From: Streptomyces xylophagus
Lineage (GTDB): Bacteria > Actinomycetota > Actinomycetes > Streptomycetales > Streptomycetaceae
Reading direction: 5' to 3'
DNA: 64,000 nt
NCBI RefSeq assembly: GCF_000716435.1
Contig: NZ_JNWO01000007.1
Coordinates: forward strand, 930,001 to 994,000
A program made the translations under genes and the position numbers. Numbering within the stretch: the first letter of the stretch is position 1; each line of letters begins with the position of its first letter. This document shows positions 45,113 through 53,063 of the stretch, piece after piece. The notes beneath the pieces were generated by a model. It had not been told where the DNA came from, did not search any database, and worked only from the letters and a program-made list of their open reading frames with translations.

Positions 45113-45502
45113 CTATGCGCAATCCAGGAGAGGTAAATCCGGCGACCCGGGTTGCGTCGTCGGGTCGGCGGCCGTCTCGCGGAGAAAGGCGAGGAACTCC
45201 CCCACCGTGCAGCTCCAGAGCCGGCGTTCCACCAACGCCGTGTGCCGGCGGGCGAGTTCGTGATCGTCGCCGTAGACGAATCTGACGACGAGCGGGCCCT
45301 CGTACTCGCGGATCTCGATACCGCTCGGCTGTACCTCGTCGGCGGAGTGCAGGCCGACCGCGATGCCGATGATCTCCCAGGCCAGCAGGCCCGCTCTCCT
45401 GAACGCGCCGGCGGACGAGGTGTGCCACACCACCTCGAAGTGCTCGTGCGCGGGCGCCTCGGGATCGGGCCGCCGGTTCACGTTGTTCGATGTACTGGAC
45501 AC
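45113..45502 (-). CDS. Conserved hypothetical protein
   Basis: A 129-aa acidic protein of no recognised family, starting with GTG at 45502 (GAGGACG upstream). Visible segments are EHFEVVWHTSSAGAFRRAGL, LAWEIIGIAVGLHSADEVQP and VVRFVYGDDHELARRHTALV. There is no signal peptide; one moderately hydrophobic helix (AWEIIGIAVGL) is too short to call a membrane segment. It lies between two secreted-protein genes on the same strand, 46 bases before one and 46 after the other, and may share a transcript with them. Codon use is Streptomyces-like, supporting a real gene. Confidence 0.6.
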   Translation of the reverse strand: MSSTSNNVNRRPDPEAPAHEHFEVVWHTSSAGAFRRAGLLAWEIIGIAVGLHSADEVQPSGIEIREYEGPLVVRFVYGDDHELARRHTALVERRLWSCTVGEFLAFLRETAADPTTQPGSPDLPLLDCA

Positions 45503-45548
45503 ACCTACGTCCTCTCTGTGCGGCAGGGAACTTCGCTGCACGGACTGC

Positions 45549-46259
45549 CTAGTTGAGGGCGTCCGAGGGATCGGTCAGCCAGTACGTGGTGGTCAGGGAG
45601 CTGTCGATCCAGACGCCCTTGGCCGGCAGCGCGACCTTGACGCCGGAGCCCAGGAAGTCGAGCGCGCGGTTCTGGAAGATCACCGAGAGGGTCTTCGCGG
45701 TGTAGCCGCCGGTGCCGCTGCCGTCGGCGGCGGAGAGGAGGACGCCCGCGTAGCCCGACTGTCCGGGGCGGAGCGTGGTGACCGCCTGCGGCTGCGTGTC
45801 CTTGTCGACCGGAGGCACGGCCTGGGCGTCCTGGAAGTTCAGGGCCGGGTAGCCGTACAGGTAGCAGGTCTTGGAGCCGGTGTTCTTGACGGCCAGCAGC
45901 AGGTGGTTCAGCGGACGCGACACGGTCTGCGCGGTGACCCTGGTGTTGGCGCCGGTGCAGGTGACGATGCCCGAGGTCGTCTTGGCCCCGGTGGACCCCT
46001 TGGAGGTGCTGCCGCCGCTGCCCGACGTCGAGACGGCCGCGTCCGTACCGGAGGCCGCTGCCCCGGTGCCCGTGTCCGTCTTGGTGCCCCCGGTGTTCCC
46101 CTCGGGGGTCGCGGTCGAGGAGTTGTCGGTGACGACGGTCGGGGTGCTCTTGGCCCCCGTGTCCGTGCTGGTTCCGCAGGCGGTCAGTGCGAGTGAGGCG
46201 GCCGCGGCGAAGGTCGCGGTGAGAAGTGCCGAACGGCGGCGGAAGGCAATGTTGGACAT
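45549..46259 (-). CDS. Secreted DUF4232-like lipoprotein
   Basis: A 236-aa protein with a lipoprotein signal ending in the lipobox LTAC (FAAAASLALTACGTS). A 75-residue Thr/Ser/Gly-rich linker follows, then a compact C-terminal domain (CTGANTRVTAQTVSRPLNHL, VKNTGSKTCYLYGYPALNF, LRPGQSGYAGVLLS) with the two-Cys beta-sandwich pattern of DUF4232 proteins, common in actinomycetes and of unknown role. AGGGGGAA precedes the ATG at 46259. It should be anchored on the outer face of the membrane, with the linker crossing the wall. Confidence 0.8.
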   Translation of the reverse strand: MSNIAFRRRSALLTATFAAAASLALTACGTSTDTGAKSTPTVVTDNSSTATPEGNTGGTKTDTGTGAAASGTDAAVSTSGSGGSTSKGSTGAKTTSGIVTCTGANTRVTAQTVSRPLNHLLLAVKNTGSKTCYLYGYPALNFQDAQAVPPVDKDTQPQAVTTLRPGQSGYAGVLLSAADGSGTGGYTAKTLSVIFQNRALDFLGSGVKVALPAKGVWIDSSLTTTYWLTDPSDALN

Positions 46260-46449
46260 GATCGGGTTCCCCCTGAGTGCGGTGCCGGAAGGCGAGCCAC
46301 CCGGTTCGTGGTGGGTCTCGCTGCGAACAACCGCAGCTTGCGCGGTGATCCGTCCCAGCCGCCAGGACAGTCGGGGGAAACGGGAAGCTGGAACGCTCAT
46401 ACAGGGCCTGACCTGCTGGAACGCACCGCCCCTGGAACGCGGGGGTGGG

Positions 46450-46488
46450 ACGGGCACCGGCCGTTGGAACGGTCCGACCGGTGCCCGT
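46450..46488 (-). terminator. Terminator of the chitinase gene
   Basis: ACGGGCACCGG (46450-46460) pairs perfectly with CCGGTGCCCGT (46478-46488), 10 bases beyond the chitinase stop. Confidence 0.85.
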
Positions 46489-46497
46489 GCCGCACGC

Positions 46498-47385
46498 TCA
46501 GCAGTAGAGGTTGGCCCCCGGGGTGGTCCCCAGGATCGAGGTGAACCGCTGGTAGGCGTCCACGCGGCTCTGCACCTGGGCGGGGCTCTTGCCGTCGCAC
46601 TCGATCGAGCCGTTGATGCTGCGGATGGTCTGGCCGAAGCCGGCGCCGTTGACCATCGCGTTGTGCGGGGTCATGCTGCCGGGGCCGCTCTGGGTGTTCC
46701 AGTACCAGAGCGCGGTCTTCCAGGCCACGGCCGAATCGTTCTGCACCAGCCACGGGTTGCCCAGGAGGTCGATGCCGAGCGCGTCACCGGCGGCCTTGTA
46801 GTTGAAGTTCCAGCTCAGCTGCAGCGGACCGCGCCCGTAGTAGGCGGACTGACCGGCCGGACAGCCGTACCACTGGCTCCAGTCGCAGTACGTCGGGTAG
46901 TTGGCGGTGTTCTGCTCGACGATGTACACCAGCCCGCCGGTCTCGTGGCTGACGTTGGCGAGGAAGGCGGCGGCCTCCTGCTTCTTCGTGGTGTCACTGC
47001 CGGTGGTCGCGAAGCCGGGGTAGGCGCTGAGCGCGGCGGTGAGACCGCTGTACGAGTAGAAGGAGTTCCGGCTCGGGAACATCTGGTTGAACTGCGCCTC
47101 GCTCACCACGAAGTTCCCGACGGGCGTGGAGCCGCCGTCGCAGGCGTACGGCTCCCAGTACCAGGTGCTGACGACGGGGTCGTAGCCAGGGTTGTCGTGC
47201 TCGGCGATGTACGCCTTGCCGTCCGTGTAGCGGACGATGTTGCCGGTGACGTACGACTTGCCCGCCACCCAGTTGGGATAGCTGGAACACGCGGCGGCGG
47301 ACGCGGACGCGGCCGGAAGGACCACGGGCGTCAGGCTTCCGAGAACGATGGCGGTCAGTACTGCTGAGATGCGGCGTCTCAACAC
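46498..47385 (-). CDS. Secreted GH19 chitinase with N-terminal chitin-binding module
   Basis: A 295-aa enzyme: signal peptide (ISAVLTAIVLGSLTPVVLPA, cleavage near ASA-AA), then a CBM5/12-type chitin-binding module (YPNWVAGKSYVTGNIVRYTD through STWYWEPYAC), then a GH19 catalytic domain with FLANVSHETGGL containing the acid Glu and CPAGQSAYYGRGPLQLSWNF, the classical family signature. It hydrolyses chitin outside the cell. The GTG at 47385 is 9 bases after GAGGAG; an in-frame TTG at 47394 directly abuts that site. Two DasR-like operators lie upstream, linking it to GlcNAc control. Confidence 0.93.
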   Translation of the reverse strand: MLRRRISAVLTAIVLGSLTPVVLPAASASAAACSSYPNWVAGKSYVTGNIVRYTDGKAYIAEHDNPGYDPVVSTWYWEPYACDGGSTPVGNFVVSEAQFNQMFPSRNSFYSYSGLTAALSAYPGFATTGSDTTKKQEAAAFLANVSHETGGLVYIVEQNTANYPTYCDWSQWYGCPAGQSAYYGRGPLQLSWNFNYKAAGDALGIDLLGNPWLVQNDSAVAWKTALWYWNTQSGPGSMTPHNAMVNGAGFGQTIRSINGSIECDGKSPAQVQSRVDAYQRFTSILGTTPGANLYC

Positions 47386-47524
47386 AGGGTTCAACTCCTC
47401 TGTGGAGCACGGCCGTACCCCGCCGAGGGCAGGGCGAAGCAGAGCCTTGTGCGCACGGGCCGGTCGGACCGGTCACGGCGTGGGGGGCGGCCGTGGTGGG
47501 GGATGACGCCACCGACTGAACCGT

Positions 47525-47540
47525 ATTGGTCTGTACCAGT
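47525..47540 (-). promoter_or_regulatory. DasR-type operator (dre) 1 upstream of the chitinase
   Basis: Read on the minus strand this is ACTGGTACAGACCAAT, matching the DasR consensus ACTGGTCTAGACCACT at 13 of 16 positions. It lies about 140-155 bases before the chitinase start. DasR is the GntR-family repressor that releases chitinase genes when GlcN-6-P is present; DasR itself is not encoded in the window. Confidence 0.7.
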
Positions 47541-47541
47541 C

Positions 47542-47557
47542 AAGGGTGTAGACCAGT
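47542..47557 (-). promoter_or_regulatory. DasR-type operator (dre) 2 upstream of the chitinase
   Basis: Minus-strand ACTGGTCTACACCCTT matches the DasR consensus at 13 of 16 positions. It begins one base after the first site, giving a 17-base tandem period like the direct repeats known in Streptomyces chitinase promoters. Confidence 0.7.
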
Positions 47558-47612
47558 CAACCCCACATCCGAGCCACCGAGTTGCGACCGGCCCGCGCTG
47601 CGTCGGCCTGCC

Positions 47613-50006
47613 TCACCTGTGCAAGGTCGTCACCTCCAGGGCCGGGTCGTCGGCGATCTGTGCCTGCGTGAAGCGTTCGGTGACCCACTGCTTGCGCGAG
47701 AAGAGGCGGGTCTGGTCCGAGAAGTGGGGCGAGGACGGGTTCGCCGACTCGCCGTAGGTGAGCAGGGTGTGGGCACGGGGCCCGTCCGGGGTCAGTTCGA
47801 CGGTCATCAGGAAGCTGGTGCCGAAGGCTCCGGCGGTCGGGGTGCCGGTGCCCGAGTCGGGGCTCGCCTCCACGACGTCGAAACAGCCCGCGTCGCAGCC
47901 GGGCAGCGGAATGCCGTCCCACTTCTGTACGGCGCCGAGCTCGACGTCGACGGGGAGGTCACGGGCCGCGAACTCCTGGACGGCGTCGGCCAGGGCGCGC
48001 TGGACGCGCGGGTCCTCGCCCTTGAACCCTCTTGGTGTGGTGAGGGGTTGGGCGGGGTCGTAGGGGACGCGGCGCCAGGTGTCGGGCGGGCCGCCGTCGA
48101 GGAGGCGGTTGTAGAACGTGCTCCAGAGCACGATGCCCCGGCTGGTGGTGTCGGCGCGGGTGTCCCAGCGGGCGAGGGTCGCGCAGGCCTGCGTCACGTC
48201 GACCTGCGTGCCGTCCGTGGCCGTCAGGCTCGGGTGAGCGCGGCACAGGGCGACGATGTCGTCGCGGCCCGTCTCGGCGGACAGGACGCGGTTGCCGAGC
48301 ATCGACGCGCGCAGGGTGGCCTCGGTGAAGCCCGGGGCGCCCAACCCGTCCGTGCCGTCCCGGCGTTCGGCGATCATGCGGAGTCCGAGCTGGGCCCGCC
48401 CGTCGAGGTGGGGGTCGGTGTCGTACACGCCCGGGAGGCCGGTGATCGGCGCCTCCGGGTTGACGTACTGGGGGCCGTTGTTGGAGTTGGCGACGTAGTC
48501 GGTGCGGCTCGACTTCGGTTGGTGGGAGGGTCCGTAGACGCCCGGCACGAGCGCGTCGGGGTCGCTGCCCCAGGCGCAGGCGGACCGGGAACCGTCCAGG
48601 GCGGTGGGCCCCTCGTCGTTCGCGAGGGTGCACTGGGCGAGTTGGGCGTCCGTGAGGTGCGGGACGGCCGACGAGTCGGTGAAGTAGGTGCCACCGCCGG
48701 TGTCGGCCGCGAGGGTGTAGGTCCAGGGAATGCCCTGGAACTCGTCCTGGGCGGCGCGGAGTTGGGCGAGGTTCCGGGCCTTGCCCATGGCCAGCCAGGT
48801 GTTCATGGAGCGCAGGTTGTCGGCGTTGGCGTCACGGATCGCGTAGGCGGTGGTCGTGCTCCAGCCGGAGGACAGAACGGGGCCGAAACGCGAGGTGTAC
48901 AGGGTCCGTTCGACGGTCGACAGCTCGCCGTTCGCGTCGCGGACGGTGACCGGGACCGAACGGCGGTCCATCCGCACGGACTTGCCGTCGAGCACGTAGC
49001 TGGTCGGGTCGCCGGGGACGAGCTTCAGGGCGTAGAAGGAGGCGTGTTGGGCGTCGCTCGCGGTGTGCGTCCAGGCGAGGGTGCTGTTGTGGCCGATCTC
49101 GACCAGCGGAGTGCCGTAGAGGCCGGCGCCGGACACGTCCAGGGTGCCGGGGATCGTCAACTGCACCTGGTAGAACCGGAAGTAGCCGACGGCCCAGGGC
49201 AGGTGCGGGTTGGCGAGGACCATGGCGTTGCCACTGCGGGTGGCGTCCCGGCCGAGCGCCCAGCCGTTGCTGCCGACGTCGGCGGAGGCGAGGCCGAGCC
49301 CGTCGAGCCCACTCGAAGAGACGGAGGGAGCGGCGGTCGCGCCGGAGGCCGTCGGAGGTTTCGCGTCGCCGATGTCCGGGACCAGCGGCACCGTCTCGGT
49401 GACCCTGTTGACGTCGTAGACGACGTTCCAGAGGTCGAGCGCGGTGATCGGGCGCACCCAGGGCTTGCCCTTGCAGCGTGCGTCCGGGAGGTGGGCGACG
49501 CCGGTGTCCCGGAGATAGCGGTTGTAGCCGGCGGCGTATCCCTCGACCATGCGGCGAAGCTCCGCAGTCGGCCCCAACGGCGCCTTCTGGGCGAGCAGTC
49601 GGCGGACCGTACCCGCGCGCAGCTGTCCGCTGTAGTAGGTGTCGCTCGCGAGGTTGGAGCCCTGCTCCTCGCCTTCGCCGGGCTCCCCGTCGGGCCCGAA
49701 GAACCGGGACCGCTCACCCCGCAAGGTCACCACGTGGTCGGCGAGATCGCACACGTTGTCCTGCGCGAACGCGTACCCGTAGCCGTAGCCGAGCCCGTCG
49801 AAGTCCTGGGCCAGGATGTGGGGTACGCCGTACGAGGTCCGGCTGATGCTGACCGTGTGCCCGTCCTCGGCCAGTGTCGCGTCGGACGCGGACGCGGGTA
49901 ACGCGGCCACGGCGCCCGAGGTGAGACAGAGGACGGCCGCAATGGTCGCCAACTTGCCTTTCAGAGATCTCTTATGACGTTTCGTCAGTTCTCCGGGTTC
50001 ATCCAT
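47613..50006 (-). CDS. Secreted penicillin-acylase-family (Ntn) acylase
   Basis: A 797-aa precursor with a signal peptide (LKGKLATIAAVLCLTSGAVA). SYGVPHILAQDFDGLGYGYG is the family start of the alpha chain. The autocleavage point is before Ser246 in DVGSNGWALGRDATRSGNAM, giving a beta chain with N-terminal Ser nucleophile; VLANPHLPW follows as usual. Members include penicillin G acylase, aculeacin A acylase and AHL acylases; the length and the actinomycete setting favour the aculeacin/AHL/cyclic-lipopeptide acylase side, but the substrate is not readable. The ATG at 50006 has GAAGGG upstream. Monocistronic. Confidence 0.9.
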   Translation of the reverse strand: MDEPGELTKRHKRSLKGKLATIAAVLCLTSGAVAALPASASDATLAEDGHTVSISRTSYGVPHILAQDFDGLGYGYGYAFAQDNVCDLADHVVTLRGERSRFFGPDGEPGEGEEQGSNLASDTYYSGQLRAGTVRRLLAQKAPLGPTAELRRMVEGYAAGYNRYLRDTGVAHLPDARCKGKPWVRPITALDLWNVVYDVNRVTETVPLVPDIGDAKPPTASGATAAPSVSSSGLDGLGLASADVGSNGWALGRDATRSGNAMVLANPHLPWAVGYFRFYQVQLTIPGTLDVSGAGLYGTPLVEIGHNSTLAWTHTASDAQHASFYALKLVPGDPTSYVLDGKSVRMDRRSVPVTVRDANGELSTVERTLYTSRFGPVLSSGWSTTTAYAIRDANADNLRSMNTWLAMGKARNLAQLRAAQDEFQGIPWTYTLAADTGGGTYFTDSSAVPHLTDAQLAQCTLANDEGPTALDGSRSACAWGSDPDALVPGVYGPSHQPKSSRTDYVANSNNGPQYVNPEAPITGLPGVYDTDPHLDGRAQLGLRMIAERRDGTDGLGAPGFTEATLRASMLGNRVLSAETGRDDIVALCRAHPSLTATDGTQVDVTQACATLARWDTRADTTSRGIVLWSTFYNRLLDGGPPDTWRRVPYDPAQPLTTPRGFKGEDPRVQRALADAVQEFAARDLPVDVELGAVQKWDGIPLPGCDAGCFDVVEASPDSGTGTPTAGAFGTSFLMTVELTPDGPRAHTLLTYGESANPSSPHFSDQTRLFSRKQWVTERFTQAQIADDPALEVTTLHR

Positions 50007-50256
50007 GGCCGCCACCCTTCAGGGTGCGGTGACGGGCGGCATCGGGCCCGCGGCGGATATCCGGGCCGCGCGTCAGTCTCAGGATGTAGGCCTTGAGGCT
50101 CGCCGGGCGGCCGGACGGCCGAAGGCTCAATTCAGACATCGGAGACTCAAACGCGGCCGATGCGCACCGGCCCCGGGGCATGGTCAACTGTGCCGCACGA
50201 GGGGCCGTCGTCGACGCCGTCCCCTCCGTCCCGGACGAGACGAAAGGTTCAGCCCA

Positions 50257-50856
50257 GTGAGCTTCAGAATCCAGCCGACCGCGCAGGTCGACGAGACGGC
50301 CGCGGTCGGTGACGGGACGACGGTCTGGGATCTGGCCCAGATCCGGGAGGACGCCCGGCTGGGCACGGGATGCATCGTGGGCCGGGGAGCGTACGTCGGC
50401 CCGGGAGTGCGGATCGGCGACAACGTGAAGCTCCAGAACTACGCCTTGGTATACGAACCCGCGGTGCTCGGCGACGGGGTGTTCGTGGGTCCGGCGGCGG
50501 TGCTCACCAACGACTACTTCCCCCGCTCGGTGGACCCGCAGGGCCGGCTGAAGCGCGGTGACGACTGGCAGGCCGTGGCGGTGGTGGTGGCCGAGGGGGC
50601 GTCGCTGGGGGCCCGTTCGGTGTGTGTGGCGCCGGTGCGCGTCGGGCGGTGGGCGCTGGTCGCGGCGGGTGCCGTGGTGACCCGGGACGTGCCGGACTTC
50701 GCGCTCGTGGCCGGGGTTCCGGCGCGCCGGATCGGCTGGGTCGGCCGCGCCGGCGTGCGGCTGGTCGAACGAGAAGGCGAGCCGGGCGGCTGGGAGTGTC
50801 CCGAGACGGGCGAGCTGTACGACGAGAAGGACGGCGAGCTCGTCGAGCGCGTTTGA
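50257..50856 (+). CDS. Left-handed beta-helix (hexapeptide) acyltransferase, WbpD/WlbB-like
   Basis: A 199-aa hexapeptide-repeat acyltransferase: TTVWDLAQIREDARLGTGCI, VGRGAYVGPGVRIGDNVKLQ, NYALVYEPAVLGDGVFVGPA and VAPVRVGRWALVAAGAVVTR followed by DVPDFALVAGVPARRIGWV. The VWDLAQIRE start and the NDYFPR segment match the N-acetyltransferases that act on UDP-3-amino-sugar uronates (WbpD/WlbB). The last 45 residues (YDEKDGELVERV) are an extra acidic tail. GTG start after GAAAGG. It opens the surface-polysaccharide locus and probably modifies a nucleotide sugar. A matching 3-aminotransferase is not in the window. Confidence 0.85.
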   Translation: MSFRIQPTAQVDETAAVGDGTTVWDLAQIREDARLGTGCIVGRGAYVGPGVRIGDNVKLQNYALVYEPAVLGDGVFVGPAAVLTNDYFPRSVDPQGRLKRGDDWQAVAVVVAEGASLGARSVCVAPVRVGRWALVAAGAVVTRDVPDFALVAGVPARRIGWVGRAGVRLVEREGEPGGWECPETGELYDEKDGELVERV

Positions 50857-50920
50857 CTCCTGTCTCTCTCAAAACGCTATTCATCGAACATCTACCGGCA
50901 TAACATGTGTGCGATCTGTG

Positions 50921-50950
50921 CAGACCAGGCACAATGAGCGCACAGACCAG
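50921..50950 (+). promoter_or_regulatory. Direct repeats in the promoter region of the main polysaccharide operon
   Basis: CAGACCAG occurs at 50921-50928 and 50943-50950, start points 22 bases apart (two helical turns), in the 267-base gap before the gene starting at 51124. Same-face spacing suits binding of a tandem or dimeric activator. No factor is identified. Confidence 0.4.
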
Positions 50951-51123
50951 TCGTGCCCAGGGGGGTTACCGGGTGGGGGACACCTGTGCCTGAAGCGAGG
51001 AGCGGCAACCGCTCCGACGTCTGACATCTTCCATCTGCCTTGAGCCGAGCGCCCGTTCGCGCCGCGGCGATCATCAGTCTGTCCACAACACGGGACCCAC
51101 AGGGGGGTTGGTGTGTCCGAACG

Positions 51124-52296
51124 ATGACCATCACACGTCTGGCCGCGCTCGGTCATGAGGATCCGCCGCTGCTGGCGCTCGCCCAACGACTGCTAGCGGT
51201 CGCCGAGTCGGGGCTTCCGTCGATGCTGCTTCCCGGTGGTGAGGCCTTCGCCTTCACCATGGCCGGGCGGCGGGCACCCGACGGTTCCTGGACCTTGGAG
51301 CGGCGCGGGACCAGCACCCGGTACGCGGCCATCACCGCGCTCGGGGTCCGGTTCCTCCCCGAGGACCGGCAGCGCGCGGCACTCGGCGGGCGCACCGCCG
51401 AGGAGTTCACGGGCCTGCTGATCGAGTCGCTGCCCGCGGTGACCAACCTCGGTGACGCGGCGCTCATCGCCTGGGCCGCCGCCGACACCGAGCATCCCAA
51501 ACTGTCCGACGCCCTCGCGCAGGTCGACGCCCTGGACGAGGCGAACCGGCCGCAGTACACGGTCGAGGCGGCGTGGGTGCTGTCCGCGCTCGCGGCGGCG
51601 CGCGACACGGTCGACGTGGAGGGACGTTTCACCGCGGCCCGCGACCGGCTGCTGCGGGCCCGGATCGGGGACAGCCCGCTGTTCCCGCACGCCACCGGCC
51701 CCGGTCTGCTGCCCGGTTACCGGGCCCATGTGAGCTGCTTCGCCGACCAGACGTACCCGCTCCAGGCCCTGGCCCGCGCGCACGCGAGCGGTGACGGGGG
51801 CGGCGACCCGGAGGCGCTGGCCGCGGCCGAGGCGTGCGCGGCGCGCATCTGTGAGCTGCAGGGCGACGGCGGGCAGTGGTGGTGGCACTACGACGCGCGC
51901 ACCGGCGGTGCGGTGGAGGGCTACCCGGTCTACAGCGTCCACCAGCACGCGATGGCGCCGACCGCCCTGTTCGACCTGACCGACGCCGGGGGCTCCGACT
52001 TCGGCGCGGCGATCCGCAAGGGCCTGGGCTGGATGACGGACGTGCCCGAACTGGCCGCACGCCCGGAGAAGCAGGAGCCGTTGATCCTCGACGAGCTCGG
52101 CGCCACCTGGCGCAAGGTCTACCGGGGCGACCCGAAGAAGGCGGTGCGCGCCGCCCGCGGAGTCACCACCCGGGCCGTTCCGGGCCTGCGGCTGAAGTGG
52201 CTGGACCGGGTGTACCCGCCGGTCGCCGTGGACCGCGAATGCCGGCCGTACGAGTTCGGCTGGATGCTGCACGCCTGGCAGGGGGGCCGGATATGA
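51124..52296 (+). CDS. Conserved protein of unknown function, alpha-helical toroid-like, in a polysaccharide operon
   Basis: A 390-aa protein of no family I can name. It has no signal peptide or membrane helix. Repeating helix pairs and the motifs GSWTLERRGTSTRYAAITAL, TVEAAWVLSALAAARDTV, GDGGQWWWHYDARTGGAVEG and YPVYSVHQHAMAPTALFDLT recall alpha/alpha-barrel proteins (terpene-cyclase-like or glycoside-processing folds), where the QWWWHYDARTG stretch would line a pocket. Its stop overlaps the WecG/TagA-type gene by four bases, so the two are coupled and should act in the same glycan pathway. A sugar-handling or glycan-trimming role is inference. The ATG at 51124 lacks a close ribosome site. 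Confidence 0.7.
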   Translation: MTITRLAALGHEDPPLLALAQRLLAVAESGLPSMLLPGGEAFAFTMAGRRAPDGSWTLERRGTSTRYAAITALGVRFLPEDRQRAALGGRTAEEFTGLLIESLPAVTNLGDAALIAWAAADTEHPKLSDALAQVDALDEANRPQYTVEAAWVLSALAAARDTVDVEGRFTAARDRLLRARIGDSPLFPHATGPGLLPGYRAHVSCFADQTYPLQALARAHASGDGGGDPEALAAAEACAARICELQGDGGQWWWHYDARTGGAVEGYPVYSVHQHAMAPTALFDLTDAGGSDFGAAIRKGLGWMTDVPELAARPEKQEPLILDELGATWRKVYRGDPKKAVRAARGVTTRAVPGLRLKWLDRVYPPVAVDRECRPYEFGWMLHAWQGGRI

Positions 52297-53063
52297 CGGA
52301 GCGTCAGACTCTGTTCGGGGTCGAGCTGGACCCGCTGACCATGGACGAGACCGTCGAGCGCTGCCTCGAAGCGGTGCGGGACGGAAGACAGTTGGAGATC
52401 GGGGTGGTCAACGCCGCGAAGCTGGTGAACATGCGGCGCGACCAGCGGCTCGCCGACGCCGTGGCCGGCTGCGATCTCGTCCTCGCCGACGGACAGGCCG
52501 TGGTCTGGGCCGGCCGGGTGCTGCGCGCCCCGCTGCCCGAACGGGTCGCGGGCATCGACCTGTTCCTGCGCCTGCTGGCCGAGGCGGAGTCGGCGGGCAT
52601 GTCGGTGTACTTCCTCGGCGCCAAGGAGGAGGTGCTGGACCAGATGCTGCTCCGGGTGGCCGACCGCTTCCCCGGCCTCAAGGTGGCGGGCAGCCGCAAC
52701 GGCTACTTCGACGACTCCCAGCAGGAGTCCATCGCGGACGACATCGCGCGCAGCGGCGCCCAGATGCTGTTCCTCGGCATGACCTCGCCGAAGAAGGAGA
52801 TCTTCACCGCCGCGCACGGCGCCCGCACCGGCGCCCGTGTCGTGCACGGGGTCGGCGGCTCCTTCGACATCCTGGCCGGGGTCACCAAGCGGGCCCCCGA
52901 GACCTGGCAGCGCTGGGGAGTCGAGTGGCTCTACCGCGCGCTGCAGGAGCCGCGCCGCCTCGGCCGGCGCTATCTGACCACCAACGCAGCCTTCCTTCTC
53001 ATGACGGCCCGCGAGCTGATCCGGCTCACCCCGTCACCCACGCCCGTGAACAGGAGCCGTTGA
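52293..53063 (+). CDS. WecG/TagA/CpsF-family glycosyltransferase
   Basis: A 256-aa GT26-type glycosyltransferase: VVNAAKLVNMRRDQRLADAV, CDLVLADGQAVVWAGRVL, VYFLGAKEEVLDQMLLRVAD, QMLFLGMTSPKKEIFTAA and VVHGVGGSFDILAGVTKRAP are all family landmarks. WecG moves ManNAcA, TagA moves ManNAc, onto undecaprenyl-diphosphate-GlcNAc. The two genes that follow encode enzymes able to make UDP-ManNAc and UDP-ManNAcA, which fits. It overlaps the previous gene by ATGA and the next by TGATG. A membrane-associated cytoplasmic step early in repeat-unit assembly is expected. Confidence 0.92.
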   Translation: MTERQTLFGVELDPLTMDETVERCLEAVRDGRQLEIGVVNAAKLVNMRRDQRLADAVAGCDLVLADGQAVVWAGRVLRAPLPERVAGIDLFLRLLAEAESAGMSVYFLGAKEEVLDQMLLRVADRFPGLKVAGSRNGYFDDSQQESIADDIARSGAQMLFLGMTSPKKEIFTAAHGARTGARVVHGVGGSFDILAGVTKRAPETWQRWGVEWLYRALQEPRRLGRRYLTTNAAFLLMTARELIRLTPSPTPVNRSR

